From Metabacillus flavus (lineage in GTDB: Bacteria > Bacillota > Bacilli > Bacillales > Bacillaceae): a stretch of DNA of 64,000 nucleotides. Numbering within the stretch: the stretch's first letter is position 1; each line of letters begins with the position of its first letter. Under the pieces are notes generated by a model. It did no database searches, was not told the DNA's origin, and saw only the letters and a program-made list of their open reading frames with translations. The position numbers were made by a program, and so were the translations under genes. The stretch spans positions 3,962,854 through 4,026,853 of the forward strand of contig NZ_JAGVRK010000001.1 of the NCBI RefSeq assembly GCF_018283675.1. Reading direction: 5' to 3'. This document shows positions 10,023 to 18,520 of this stretch, piece by piece.

Positions 10023-10895
10023 TTATACCAAACCTTCCGGAACCTTAAGTGCGTTTAAAACATGCTCAATAGCATGCGCCACTCCATGTTCATCATTCGT
10101 TAACGTAACAAAGTCACTCTTACTTTTGATTTCATCAACCGCGTTGCCCATCGCAACAGAGAATCCAGCAGCTTCGAACATTGGCACGTCATTGAACTGA
10201 TCGCCAATTGCAATGGTATCTTCAAGAGGAATATTGAAGTACCGAGCCATAATCTTCAGGCCGTTTCCCTTATTTCCATTGATGTTCATCACTTCAATAT
10301 TAAAAGAAGAAGATGACGTGACATAGCCCCCCTCAATGGCTTTCGTGGCCGTCAATAACCGGCTCTTTTGAACGGGGTCCAAAACGAGCATAAAAAACTT
10401 CTGAATCTTTAATTCCTGATCCATCAGCAGGCTCTGAATGCTATCAAATGTTTTCGATTCATCCGGCATATGAGTCATCTTGCCAAAGTTCTCATCCACA
10501 TAATATTCCTCCGGTACAGCTCCTGAAGAAAGAACGTGTTTTAAGCGCTCTGGCCACTCCCGGTGAAAATAAATGCCTTTATTCGTATAAATTTTAAAAG
10601 GAATGGCTTCCTTCTCCGCTTCTTCCGCAATATCCTGATTTTGCCTATCACTTAAAGAAGTCAGCTCCAAAAGCTTTCCATCCGCAAATACAGCCGTTCC
10701 ATTGCTTCCGCCGATCGGAAGCGTCAGGCCATACCGCCCCATAACCTCTTGAATGGACTCCGGTGCCCTGCCGGACAACACCATCACCTTATGCCCGAGG
10801 CTCTGGGCCTTCTTAATCGCTTCTATATTTTCAGGACTGATCTCATTCCTGGATGATAATGTCGTTCCATCCATATCAAGTGCAAATAATTTCAT
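10023..10895 (-). CDS. Cof-type HAD-superfamily phosphatase
   Basis: 290-residue cytoplasmic phosphatase of the Cof/YxeH family acting on small phosphorylated metabolites; the substrate cannot be predicted. HAD motif I is LFALDMDGTTL (nucleophile Asp8, acid Asp10), motif II is VLSGRAPES near residue 43, and motif IV GDQFNDVPMFEAAG is near residue 240. The type IIB cap lies between about residues 85 and 200. The start was moved to ATG 10895 because AGAAAGGAGAAAT lies just upstream and the HAD motif then begins at residue 3, as in homologues; the longer frame to 10976 adds an unlikely leader. Convergent with the MDR gene. Confidence 0.94.
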   Translation of the reverse strand: MKLFALDMDGTTLSSRNEISPENIEAIKKAQSLGHKVMVLSGRAPESIQEVMGRYGLTLPIGGSNGTAVFADGKLLELTSLSDRQNQDIAEEAEKEAIPFKIYTNKGIYFHREWPERLKHVLSSGAVPEEYYVDENFGKMTHMPDESKTFDSIQSLLMDQELKIQKFFMLVLDPVQKSRLLTATKAIEGGYVTSSSSFNIEVMNINGNKGNGLKIMARYFNIPLEDTIAIGDQFNDVPMFEAAGFSVAMGNAVDEIKSKSDFVTLTNDEHGVAHAIEHVLNALKVPEGLV

Positions 10896-11067
10896 CACTA
10901 TTTCTCCTTTCAGAGCAAATACATCTACTAAATTATAACTCTTTTGAACGGTTAACAAAATGGAATTGCTTAGCATTATATTTTATTAGAAAAATAAAAT
11001 TTGGGAAGAGTGGGATATAGCGATTTCAGGGAACAAGCTTTTTGACTGTTAGAAACCAAAATAAACA

Positions 11068-11090
11068 CAGCGGCAAAATGCCGCTGCATT
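11068..11090 (-). terminator. Hairpin terminator of the 11107-12228 lipoprotein gene
   Basis: Stem CAGCGGCA / TGCCGCTG with an AAA loop and T-rich sequence on both sides, 20 bases downstream of the lipoprotein stop on the minus strand. Confidence 0.75.
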
Positions 11091-11106
11091 TTTTATGTAC
11101 ATGAAC

Positions 11107-12228
11107 TTATTGATAATTAATAAATGACGGGGCCGGGTCCAGCGCCAGTACCTCTTTCGGCGTCATGACCGGTTTGTCATTTTTAAAGAACAGCTTGAAT
11201 CCGCCGTATTGAATGGGCTGGCTTTGCACAAGCAAATGATAGCCTGATGTTTTCAGCGATGGCGCTCCAAATCCGTCACTATTTAACACAACCTCCACAT
11301 TTTCGTCCGGTTGAATGGCGCTCTTGTTGCTGATAATTTTATCCGCAAATTGATGGACCACGACAACTTTGTCTGGAAGTCCGTTCTCAGCAGCAAGTTT
11401 TGATACATATTTGATTGCTTCCTGAACATTTTTCCCATCTACATGACCCAGATTTTCTCCAGGAACCTGCCCTTGTTTCACGTGAAACTCCGTATCGATG
11501 GCTAAATGAATGTTTGGTTTCTTTAAATATTTTTCAAGGGCTTTCACCTGATTCATAATAGAATCACGGCCAAGCTGCACATCTAAAAAAAGAAGCGCAT
11601 TATTTTCTTCTGCGAGCTTCGCATACTTCTCAATATCGGACTCCGGCGTAGAGTGGACATAAAGCCCCTTATCCCCAGGGGTGCGCTGAGCGATGGTCGT
11701 AATCAGTTCAATCGCAGGAATCGCAGGTCGTTCAGGATCCAGCTCTGAATAAGCGCGAGTTTGCTTCATTAGCTTATCCATTAAATCCTCCGGACTATGT
11801 TCTCCCAGTATTCCCATATGAACGGAATTTGGATTTCCATAAAAGGCAACGATCCTCGAGTCCTTAAGCGATCCCTCTGTCTGATCCGCTACATCCTTAT
11901 GCAGGGTCTGACCTAAAGGCACGCTTCTCTCCCTGCTGCCTCCATGGGCTTCTGCTACTGTAATCTTAGCCAGCTGTTCCTTTGTATAATTCGTTTCGAG
12001 CGGCTTCGCCTTTTTGGAAGGCTCGATCTCCTTATAATTCGCGCTCAAGGCAAACCTCGGAGAACTTGCTATGCTTTCTGTGTCATAGTACGGATCCTTT
12101 GAGGTTAATTTCGACTCCTCGTTCATTTCCGGCATCGTTTCTTGTGAAGTAGCTGCCTCAGAACAGCCCGCTACCATTAAAAACGGGATCGCACCTAACC
12201 AAAATCTTGCCCTTGTTCTTTTTTTCAA
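11107..12228 (-). CDS. Predicted lipoprotein of unknown function
   Basis: 373 residues. The N-terminus has KKRTRARF, a hydrophobic stretch and the lipobox VAGC (about residues 19-22), so it should be lipid-anchored outside the cell. The mature part alternates hydrophobic strands and amphipathic helices (VHMGILGEHSPEDLMD, ALLFLDVQLGRDS, HLAIDTEFHVKQG, VVVVHQFADKI), a layout compatible with a TIM-barrel hydrolase, and contains acidic residues after strands; I do not recognise the family. The ATG directly follows TTGAAA; a weak GGTGGG-type ribosome site is upstream. It carries a near-perfect parS site within its coding sequence. Confidence 0.85.
   Translation of the reverse strand: MKKRTRARFWLGAIPFLMVAGCSEAATSQETMPEMNEESKLTSKDPYYDTESIASSPRFALSANYKEIEPSKKAKPLETNYTKEQLAKITVAEAHGGSRERSVPLGQTLHKDVADQTEGSLKDSRIVAFYGNPNSVHMGILGEHSPEDLMDKLMKQTRAYSELDPERPAIPAIELITTIAQRTPGDKGLYVHSTPESDIEKYAKLAEENNALLFLDVQLGRDSIMNQVKALEKYLKKPNIHLAIDTEFHVKQGQVPGENLGHVDGKNVQEAIKYVSKLAAENGLPDKVVVVHQFADKIISNKSAIQPDENVEVVLNSDGFGAPSLKTSGYHLLVQSQPIQYGGFKLFFKNDKPVMTPKEVLALDPAPSFINYQ
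11474..11489. promoter_or_regulatory. parS-like ParB (Spo0J) binding site
   Basis: TGTTTCACGTGAAACT matches the Bacillus 16-base parS consensus TGTTTCACGTGAAACA at 15 positions. It lies inside the lipoprotein gene, about 52 kb from dnaA, a usual place for parS in bacilli. ParB is encoded at 53457-54305. Confidence 0.82.
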
Positions 12229-12419
12229 GTTATCCCACCTACTGTTTCATATTTCACCTGATGAAAGCGACTTTTAGACAACATTCTACAAGTCTATGAT
12301 AACTGAAAATAAGATAAGATTCAGGAGTCCTTCTTCTTACTTGGCAGCTTGATCTCCGGAAACCGGATTTTTCAGTGCTCCATAAACCAGCATCCTTTAA
12401 GCACCCTTCAAACGACAAA

Positions 12420-12465
12420 GGGCATTACTGCAAGCAGTAACGCCCCGATGATTAATCTGTTCTAT
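12420..12465 (-). terminator. Orphan terminator-like hairpin related to the one at 16266
   Basis: On the minus strand GGGCGTTACTGC pairs with GCAGTAATGCCC (one G-U pair) and is preceded by ACAGATTAATCATCGG. The same arrangement, AGATTAATAATACGGGGGC plus hairpin, forms the end of the YiaAB-type gene at 16300. No gene ends here now, so this may be the remnant of a lost duplicate. Confidence 0.5.
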
Positions 12466-12536
12466 CAATCAAGTATGATTTGGACTTGTTTGTTGGATTG
12501 TTCCTCGGAGCTTGAGAATTGCTAAGAGGTGAAAAA

Positions 12537-12638
12537 ATGTCGATAAAGGATATGATCGCGAAAAAGAATCAAAAGAACCCGCCCATTGAGGAGGGTTCCC
12601 ATAATACTGTTTACCACAAGGTATTTGGTTCTTTCTAG
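12537..12638 (+). CDS. Possible 33-residue small protein
   Basis: ATG-to-TAG frame of 34 codons with a plausible ribosome site (AAGAGGTG, five bases before ATG). The product begins MSIKDMIAKKNQKNPP, is polar, and ends VYHKVFGSF. It sits alone in the 560-base gap between the lipoprotein and hydrolase genes, opposite in strand to both. I recognise no family; it may be a real small protein or a chance frame or gene remnant. Confidence 0.3.
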   Translation: MSIKDMIAKKNQKNPPIEEGSHNTVYHKVFGSF

Positions 12639-12791
12639 CCACTTTTATATCAATCGGGTGTAAAAAATATCTGCTGATGATAAAATATGCGCTGTCTCAA
12701 ACCTGTGCACATTATATAAAAATCCTACCACATTCTAAATGTTGTCGATTTATGACGTTAAAGCTTCTGGGGATGACAGGCACTATTTTCA

Positions 12792-14648
12792 TTAAAGCTG
12801 TGTAAGCGTATTCGTTACAGTCATCACTGTAATAATGAAAGCATTTATAAAACCAGCCAGATAAGGATTTCTAGTAACCTTATAAATTTTGCGTGAAATG
12901 ACGGCAGCCACAATCAGAATAATAATGATTGGGAAAAGCCAAATTCCGATAATATGGGATAAATCATTATAGAACACTTCACCGGTAATCCAGAAGTTCA
13001 TATATTGAATGACTACTAGAATGAGGATGCCGATGGAGTTGGCTAGAGCCATTATTGCGGTGTTGATCCACTCTTTATTGCCGATCTTCACAAAATTAAA
13101 GCAGTTAATGGCGATTGAATTGGCCACATAGAACAATAGGAAGAACGGCAGATATTTCAACGCAATGAGCAGTTTATCAGGCGTGAAGGCTTTAATGGTC
13201 AATACCCAAATACGAAAATCTGCTTTGAAGAAGTAATCGGCTGCAAATACAACACTATAGGATAAAACAGCCACAGTAAGTGCCAGGCCAATCGTTTTCA
13301 CGAACGTTCTGAAGCTGATTAGCACTCCAGTTTCCTTAAGGTCCAAGCCATTCTTTTTAGAATAGAAGAAGTGGGAAGCAGCCATTATGATCAAAGTAAA
13401 TAACCCTGTGACTACACACCAGATTCCGATATAGAAAGGCGGGAACTGTGGAAAGAATGGCGGGATATTTTCAACGGACCAGTTATAAAGAGCCAGATAA
13501 CTAAAATAGGAAACCAGTGCACTGGCCGCAATGCCTCCCCAAAACCATAGCTTCCCGATACCCGCAGGCGCCGCCTGAGGCTTTACTTCCTGATCTGCGC
13601 GGAGTGAAGCGAATGCAGAAGTGAAAAGAAGCACTTTCGTCACAGCTACGATAAACAGGACAAAACCAATGAGACCAACAAAATTAAAGAACACTTTCCA
13701 TTGCCAGATTTGATTGGAGCTATTGATTTGGTCAGGAGTTCCTAACGTATCGTCAAAGTATTCAATTGTACTTTCCACTACATCCTTTGAAAAGTGATTC
13801 CACGGATGAATCTGTGCAGGATTGTAGATGACACGTGTGGCTTCTTCGCCATCAATCGTCTGTTTATACAATTTGGAGCTCTCCCGCTTTTCCCCCTCTG
13901 CAGGATTCGCACCAAAATTCAAAAAGGACTGTGCCGGATCCGTATTAATGTAGTCTCTCGGAACCGTAGGCTTTCCGTCCTTTCCAAACGATCTAAAGAA
14001 AAATTCATCATATTGTGCAGCGATCACCCCAACATCCCGCGAACCATACACATTTGCATACTTAGCATCCTTTGGCTTTAACGCCCAGTATAAAGGCTCG
14101 CCAGGATCATCCGTATACATCGCATCATTAGCAATCAGCAGAACGGAAGACACAAGAGGGTTCTCCTGCTTATTATCTTCATTGATAGACCAGTTAGCAG
14201 CTCTTGCCCCATTGGAGTGGCCGGTAATGCCGATCTTTTCTTTATCCACGTAAGGAAGGTCAGCGAGCAATTTAACCGCGTCATACATTCCGGTACCATT
14301 CACAGGCCATTCCTCAGGTTTCACCGCATCCGAGTTCCCGTGGCCATACATATCTATGGAAATTACTACATAGCCCCGCCGGGACAGCTCCACGTAATTC
14401 AAATCCTGCATCTCCCGGGTGTTGTACCAGCCATGACTCGTTACAATGGCTGGAGCAGGTTTATCTTTGGACGCATTCTCAGGCACAAATAATAATCCGC
14501 TCATTAAGTGGCCCGAAGAAGTTTCCCACCGCAAATCCTTAATTTTAACCTGACCGCCAGATGTTTGAACCAAAGATGCACCAATCGCACTAATCAAACA
14601 AAGAATCAGTGAAATGGCCAGTAACCGAAGTGATTTCTTTTTATTCAT
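12792..14648 (-). CDS. Membrane-anchored alpha/beta hydrolase
   Basis: 618 residues in two parts. After an N-terminal membrane helix (about 7-27) comes an alpha/beta-hydrolase domain facing outward: APAIVTSHGWYNTREM (oxyanion region), IDMYGHGNSD, and the nucleophile elbow GITGHSNGAR with Ser near residue 146. From about residue 310 there are seven or eight hydrophobic helices. The substrate is unknown. The gene stands alone, with its start in a GGGGGAGAG ribosome site. A promoter and hairpin-terminator unit lies 70-190 bases upstream and may act as its attenuated leader. Confidence 0.88.
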   Translation of the reverse strand: MNKKKSLRLLAISLILCLISAIGASLVQTSGGQVKIKDLRWETSSGHLMSGLLFVPENASKDKPAPAIVTSHGWYNTREMQDLNYVELSRRGYVVISIDMYGHGNSDAVKPEEWPVNGTGMYDAVKLLADLPYVDKEKIGITGHSNGARAANWSINEDNKQENPLVSSVLLIANDAMYTDDPGEPLYWALKPKDAKYANVYGSRDVGVIAAQYDEFFFRSFGKDGKPTVPRDYINTDPAQSFLNFGANPAEGEKRESSKLYKQTIDGEEATRVIYNPAQIHPWNHFSKDVVESTIEYFDDTLGTPDQINSSNQIWQWKVFFNFVGLIGFVLFIVAVTKVLLFTSAFASLRADQEVKPQAAPAGIGKLWFWGGIAASALVSYFSYLALYNWSVENIPPFFPQFPPFYIGIWCVVTGLFTLIIMAASHFFYSKKNGLDLKETGVLISFRTFVKTIGLALTVAVLSYSVVFAADYFFKADFRIWVLTIKAFTPDKLLIALKYLPFFLLFYVANSIAINCFNFVKIGNKEWINTAIMALANSIGILILVVIQYMNFWITGEVFYNDLSHIIGIWLFPIIIILIVAAVISRKIYKVTRNPYLAGFINAFIITVMTVTNTLTQL

Positions 14649-14717
14649 AAACTCTCCCCCTTATTCTTATTATAGAAACTTTTACCCCCATCATGTCCCC
14701 TTTCCCAAGCCAATAAC

Positions 14718-14803
14718 AGACAAAAAGACCCACACTTTAACAGACCCTGTAAAAAGGGTCCAAAAAGCATGGGTCTCCAATCTCTCGCCATAGTTAACTT
14801 GTT
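14718..14803 (-). ncRNA. Candidate small RNA or attenuated leader of the hydrolase gene
   Basis: Downstream of a strong minus-strand promoter the predicted transcript runs about 85 nt into a nested hairpin: outer stem AGACCCA / TGGGTCT (14770-14776 with 14726-14732), inner stem GACCC / GGGTC, then TTTTTG. This is either a short independent RNA or a terminator in the leader of the hydrolase gene, which starts at 14648. No known riboswitch class or T-box sequence was seen. Confidence 0.4.
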
Positions 14804-14809
14804 AAATTC

Positions 14810-14838
14810 AGGATACCCGCACTTGAAAGCGGTGTCAA
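14810..14838 (-). promoter_or_regulatory. Strong sigma-A-type promoter
   Basis: Minus strand: perfect TTGACA (14833-14838), 17-base spacer, TATCCT (14810-14815). It is one of the best promoter matches in the window, yet a terminator hairpin follows within about 35 bases of the expected start. Confidence 0.7.
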
Positions 14839-14973
14839 TCATTTTATTTCGTGTCGCGAAATATTTTTAAGCATTAGGTTCTACATGCAATGGGTACTAT
14901 TATCACGATGGTGATGCGGGGGAGTTACTCACATTTTTGATGCAGAAATTTCCCGGCATTGAAAACGAGTAAA

Positions 14974-14995
14974 AGAGGACTTGGACCAGTCCTCT
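14974..14995 (-). terminator. Terminator of the TerD-family gene
   Basis: Stem AGAGGACT / AGTCCTCT with a TGGACC-type loop, followed on the minus strand by TTTTACTC, 31 bases after the stop. Confidence 0.75.
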
Positions 14996-15026
14996 TCCAT
15001 TTCAACTTATCTTGTTACATTACGGC

Positions 15027-16220
15027 CTATTTATAATTATTCTTTGGACCTTCATCCATTACAACCTCTACCATATTCGAAGCCCCCATCCTAAGCTTAG
15101 GCCTGAATTCTGAGTTTGGTAAACTATACAGCTCCAAAGGACTGATCATCACGCCATCAGGAGTATTATGGAGAATCCCGGGTACACAGGTGTAAATCCG
15201 GTCATTGTTATTCGCATTCTTGGCAGATATGGTAACGGACGTACCGTTGTGATTGTCGATGCTCATAGACACCTTGTATCTATAGAATGAGCCTGTCCCA
15301 TTTGACTGGGCAGAATAAACGACAGGGACAACTGCAAGAATATCGTTATTTAGCCGTAATTTAATCACTTCTGTCTTGGTTGAACGATTATCTCTCCCGA
15401 CATCGCCCATATGCTCCACGGCTCCGCCTGCGAACCTTCTGAGCGGAGGCGTTCCTTCTGCCCCAAACATCGCTACATCAATCTGACTGCCATCCTTTGT
15501 ATAAACCAAAGCATAAATATCATAATCAGTCCCAGTCTTCCAGGATACCGTCGCCGTAATCTCTGGTGTTTTTTCAATGATGACCGGCTTTTGACCTTTG
15601 TCGAGATTGATTTTACCCTTTACCTTTTCAAGTTGAATTTTGTTTTCAGGAACAGGCGGTTTTTTCACAGGTTCTGGTTGAACCATCGTTTGCTCCTCCG
15701 CTTCCACTTCCACCCCGTAATTTCTGCACAGACCCTCAAGACCGGAATCGAAGCCGCGCCAAATGGATTTAGCCTTTGTCTGGCCGTTTCTTACATACAA
15801 TTCTGCTGCGACAATCCCATTTTCCTTTGAGAAGCTGGAGGGGGTTAACTCGATCGTCGCATCATCCGTCCGTATCTCAGCCTTTAAATTCTTTACATTC
15901 GAAAACCCTGTGTGGTTATCTTCCGTCAGAGTAATCGCTATTTTACTAATGCCTGCTGGGGCTTTACTCAGATCAAAATGGAGGGTATGTACTTTCGTGT
16001 GACCTGCATTCTCCGATGGCAGAAGAGTGGCCACGCCAGAAGGACCCTCCGGCTGATTATAAAAGATAATCCCGCTATCCCCTTGCACCTTATCTGAATC
16101 TGTAAGCAGAAAGGCCGTTAAGGAAAGGTCAATCATACTAGACATCTCGTAGCTTACCCTCACATACCCCTTTGGAGAACTTAAAACCGTATTGGCTCCC
16201 ATTTGCAGCATTGCGTTCAT
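15027..16220 (-). CDS. TerD/TerA-family tellurium-resistance-type stress protein
   Basis: 397 residues. The first about 175 residues form a TerD-like calcium-binding beta-sandwich domain (LSLTAFLLTDSDKVQGDSG, KIAITLTEDNH, FSKENGIVAAELYVRNG, RGFDSGLEGLCRNYG). A Pro/Glu/Lys linker (about 176-205) leads to a second domain beginning INLDKGQKPV and containing TATVSWKTGTDYDIYALV, as in TerA-like proteins. Such proteins belong to general chemical-stress and tellurite-resistance systems; the reaction is unknown. It lies 80 bases downstream of a YiaAB-type membrane protein gene, probably in one operon with a hairpin between. ATG with upstream AAAGAGGGAG. Confidence 0.88.
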   Translation of the reverse strand: MNAMLQMGANTVLSSPKGYVRVSYEMSSMIDLSLTAFLLTDSDKVQGDSGIIFYNQPEGPSGVATLLPSENAGHTKVHTLHFDLSKAPAGISKIAITLTEDNHTGFSNVKNLKAEIRTDDATIELTPSSFSKENGIVAAELYVRNGQTKAKSIWRGFDSGLEGLCRNYGVEVEAEEQTMVQPEPVKKPPVPENKIQLEKVKGKINLDKGQKPVIIEKTPEITATVSWKTGTDYDIYALVYTKDGSQIDVAMFGAEGTPPLRRFAGGAVEHMGDVGRDNRSTKTEVIKLRLNNDILAVVPVVYSAQSNGTGSFYRYKVSMSIDNHNGTSVTISAKNANNNDRIYTCVPGILHNTPDGVMISPLELYSLPNSEFRPKLRMGASNMVEVVMDEGPKNNYK

Positions 16221-16265
16221 AAAATTCCACTCCCTCTTTTTCTATTCAACTACCTAAACAAATAA

Positions 16266-16291
16266 GGGCATTACTGCATGCAGCAACGCCC
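16266..16291 (-). terminator. Intercistronic hairpin between the YiaAB-type and TerD genes
   Basis: Minus strand GGGCGTTGCTGC / GCAGTAATGCCC with G-U pairs, beginning just after the YiaAB-type stop and followed by TTATTTGTTT. It may partly terminate before the TerD gene. A close relative lies at 12420-12445. Confidence 0.6.
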
Positions 16292-16299
16292 CCGTATTA

Positions 16300-16770
16300 T
16301 TAATCTCTTCCTCTAGCAACCTGCGTATCCCGAATGTTTTTCTGAATGGTAATGGCCGCAAACAAACTAAGTACAAACGCCATCCCATAAAATCCTTTTT
16401 CGCTCAAAACAATACTCCCGGCATTATAAAGTCCGATTGCCATCAAGGCGATCGCTACAATCACCGCAAACCAGCTAAGCCCATAATAGATCCCCGAAAC
16501 CGGAATATCCTCGTCCTTATCCCTTACCGCTTTCTGCAGGGACACAGCTGCATACAATCCGAATACCAGCACAGCAAAGTAATACCCCTTCTCATTCAGC
16601 TGCATGCCGGCATTAAACAAGCCAATCAGATAAGCAGCAACTCCCACAACCAAAGCCGCCCAGCTCGCCCCTTTAAATGCAGCCGTCGGTTCCCCTTCTT
16701 TTCTTTCCACCTTGATCTTTGGACTCTTTTCATCACCCATCATTAACGGGTTTTCATTGTGATCAGCCAT
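16300..16770 (-). CDS. YiaAB two-helix-domain membrane protein
   Basis: 156 residues: a polar N-terminus, then two repeated units, each with a pair of membrane helices ([19 protein letters not shown] and [19 protein letters not shown] begin the pairs). This is the YiaA/YiaB domain pattern; the function is unknown. The start is set at ATG 16770, eight bases after AAGGGGAG; an upstream in-frame start at 16794 lacks a ribosome site. Upstream of the TerD-family gene on the same strand, which hints at a shared envelope-stress role, but this is inference. Confidence 0.88.
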   Translation of the reverse strand: MADHNENPLMMGDEKSPKIKVERKEGEPTAAFKGASWAALVVGVAAYLIGLFNAGMQLNEKGYYFAVLVFGLYAAVSLQKAVRDKDEDIPVSGIYYGLSWFAVIVAIALMAIGLYNAGSIVLSEKGFYGMAFVLSLFAAITIQKNIRDTQVARGRD

Positions 16771-16898
16771 TATTTCGCTCCCCTTTACAGTCATTGAATA
16801 TGTATACGTTAATAGTGCTCATACAAAAACCATTATAGCAATTATTTACATATGTTGTTACTAATGGGGGATTTTTATTTCTTTTCTCTAAAGAGGAA

Positions 16899-16928
16899 TT
16901 GACTTAGGAAAGTCAGGGAACATATAAG
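16899..16928 (+). promoter_or_regulatory. Possible promoter of a short transcript
   Basis: TTGACT (16899-16904), 18-base spacer, TATAAG (16923-16928). The only thing before the next strong terminator is about 85 bases with no credible ORF. Confidence 0.35.
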
Positions 16929-16990
16929 ATTGGAAATTAGTACTTATTCCTTTTTATTAAAAAAATGAAAGAAGACTAGTATATGACAAG

Positions 16991-17024
16991 GGCTGGCTGC
17001 TTTAATGGCAACAGCCTTTTTTTT
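16991..17024 (+). terminator. Orphan plus-strand intrinsic terminator
   Basis: GGCTG / CAGCC stem around GCTGCTTTAATGGCAA followed by eight T residues. No plus-strand gene ends here; it could end a short RNA started at about 16935 or protect the MFS gene from read-through. Confidence 0.6.
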
Positions 17025-17190
17025 ATTGGGTGCCGGTTTTCTAGAGACTGCAAATTTATTACTTTTTTCCATGGATGGAAATAATCCAGCATCACTGACG
17101 TATTAATCGCAAAAAAAATTTATGGTATGATAGGGAGATTGTTTATACGTCATGGAACATGATTAGGTTCATCCAAGAAAAGAGGTCCTT

Positions 17191-18384
17191 ATGCACACCA
17201 CAGAATTGATGAAGCAGCATTGGCTGCTCATCCTAACACTCGCTTTGTTAACATTCGTACTCGGCACGAGCGAATTTGTAATCGTCGGGATCCTGACGGA
17301 TATTTCCTCGAGCCTTCATATAACCAATTCAGCAGCAGGCACACTTGTATCTGCCTTTGCGATGACATTTGCCATTGCAACACCACTCGTCATGTCCGCA
17401 ACAAGCCATTTTCCAAAACGCAAATGGATGCTATTTTTGATCGGAGCTTTCATCATTCTGAATGCCTTGTGTGTCATTTCATCAAGCTACATCCTGCTCC
17501 TTGGACTTCGAATGCTGACGGCGATCGTAACAGGGGTCTTAATCTCACTTGCCATGATGGTGGCCAGTGAAACCATGCCCGCTGCCAAACGCGGACTTGC
17601 CATCTCATTTGTTTTCGGCGGTTTTACGCTTGCAAACGTAGTGGGCGTTCCAATCGGCACGGTCATTGCGGATTGGTATAACTGGAATGCAACCTTCCTG
17701 TTAACCACTTTCCTTGGGGGAATTGCCTTTATAGCATCCTTTTTCATCCTTCCCGAGCTGCAAAATCAAGCCCGCAGCTCAATAAGGGATCAATTCTCTT
17801 TGTTAACACACCCGAGAATCCTAATGGCCTTTTTCATCCCATCTCTTGGATTCGGAGCAACGTATGTTGTATTCACATACCTCGTGCCGCTCCTAAATGA
17901 AATGGCAGCACCGAGCAGCTCGATCAGTCTCATCCTATTCGGCTACGGATTCATCTCGATCTTCAGCAACATCCTGGCCGGCAAAATCGCCAGCCGCAAC
18001 GCGATCGGCAGACTTCGGTTCGTTTTTCTCGTCCAAGCCATTGTCCTCATCGCTTTATACTGGACGACAAACGATCTCCTGGCCGGATTGATTAACATCG
18101 GCCTCATGTCGCTAATGGCCATCCTGTTAACCACATCCACCCAGCTTTATCTAATCGACCTTGCCGGAATCTACCAGCCGAAAGCAAAAGGACTTGCCGC
18201 CTCATTAATGCCTGTTGCTAGCAATGTCGGGATTGCTTTTGGTTCCGCATTAGGCGGACTCGTCTACCATCAGGGAAGCTTGATGAATGTGACCTGGGTT
18301 GGGGGACTGGTCGCAATTGCCGCGAGTTTGTTGACTTTTGTGAGTTATCGGTTGGATCAGAATAACTTGGTACAGGAAACCTAA
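17191..18384 (+). CDS. MFS transporter, AraJ/drug-efflux type
   Basis: 397 residues with about twelve hydrophobic helices, a cytoplasmic-membrane proton antiporter. The first helix carries VLGTSEFVIVGIL, characteristic of the DHA1/AraJ-like sugar and drug efflux group; motif C-like glycines (FVFGGFTLANVVGVPIGT) are in helix 5. Substrate unknown. The ATG follows AGAGGTCC. A degraded copy of its middle part lies at 20356-20475, so the gene has been duplicated locally. Confidence 0.92.
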   Translation: MHTTELMKQHWLLILTLALLTFVLGTSEFVIVGILTDISSSLHITNSAAGTLVSAFAMTFAIATPLVMSATSHFPKRKWMLFLIGAFIILNALCVISSSYILLLGLRMLTAIVTGVLISLAMMVASETMPAAKRGLAISFVFGGFTLANVVGVPIGTVIADWYNWNATFLLTTFLGGIAFIASFFILPELQNQARSSIRDQFSLLTHPRILMAFFIPSLGFGATYVVFTYLVPLLNEMAAPSSSISLILFGYGFISIFSNILAGKIASRNAIGRLRFVFLVQAIVLIALYWTTNDLLAGLINIGLMSLMAILLTTSTQLYLIDLAGIYQPKAKGLAASLMPVASNVGIAFGSALGGLVYHQGSLMNVTWVGGLVAIAASLLTFVSYRLDQNNLVQET

Positions 18385-18520
18385 TCCGTTTAAATCCGCA
18401 AGCAAAAATGCAGCTTTTAAAAAGGCCTTCCATCAATCAAAAGTCTCAGTCCTCTTTCAGACTTATACCTGAGCCATTTTTCTGTAAAACCATTTACAAT
18501 ATAGAAAAGGGGGTCAGGTT

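Noticed and set aside
14645..14842. 65-codon ORF upstream of the hydrolase gene
   Set aside because: It spans the promoter and terminator hairpin of the candidate small RNA and lacks a ribosome site; the sequence is better explained as regulatory.
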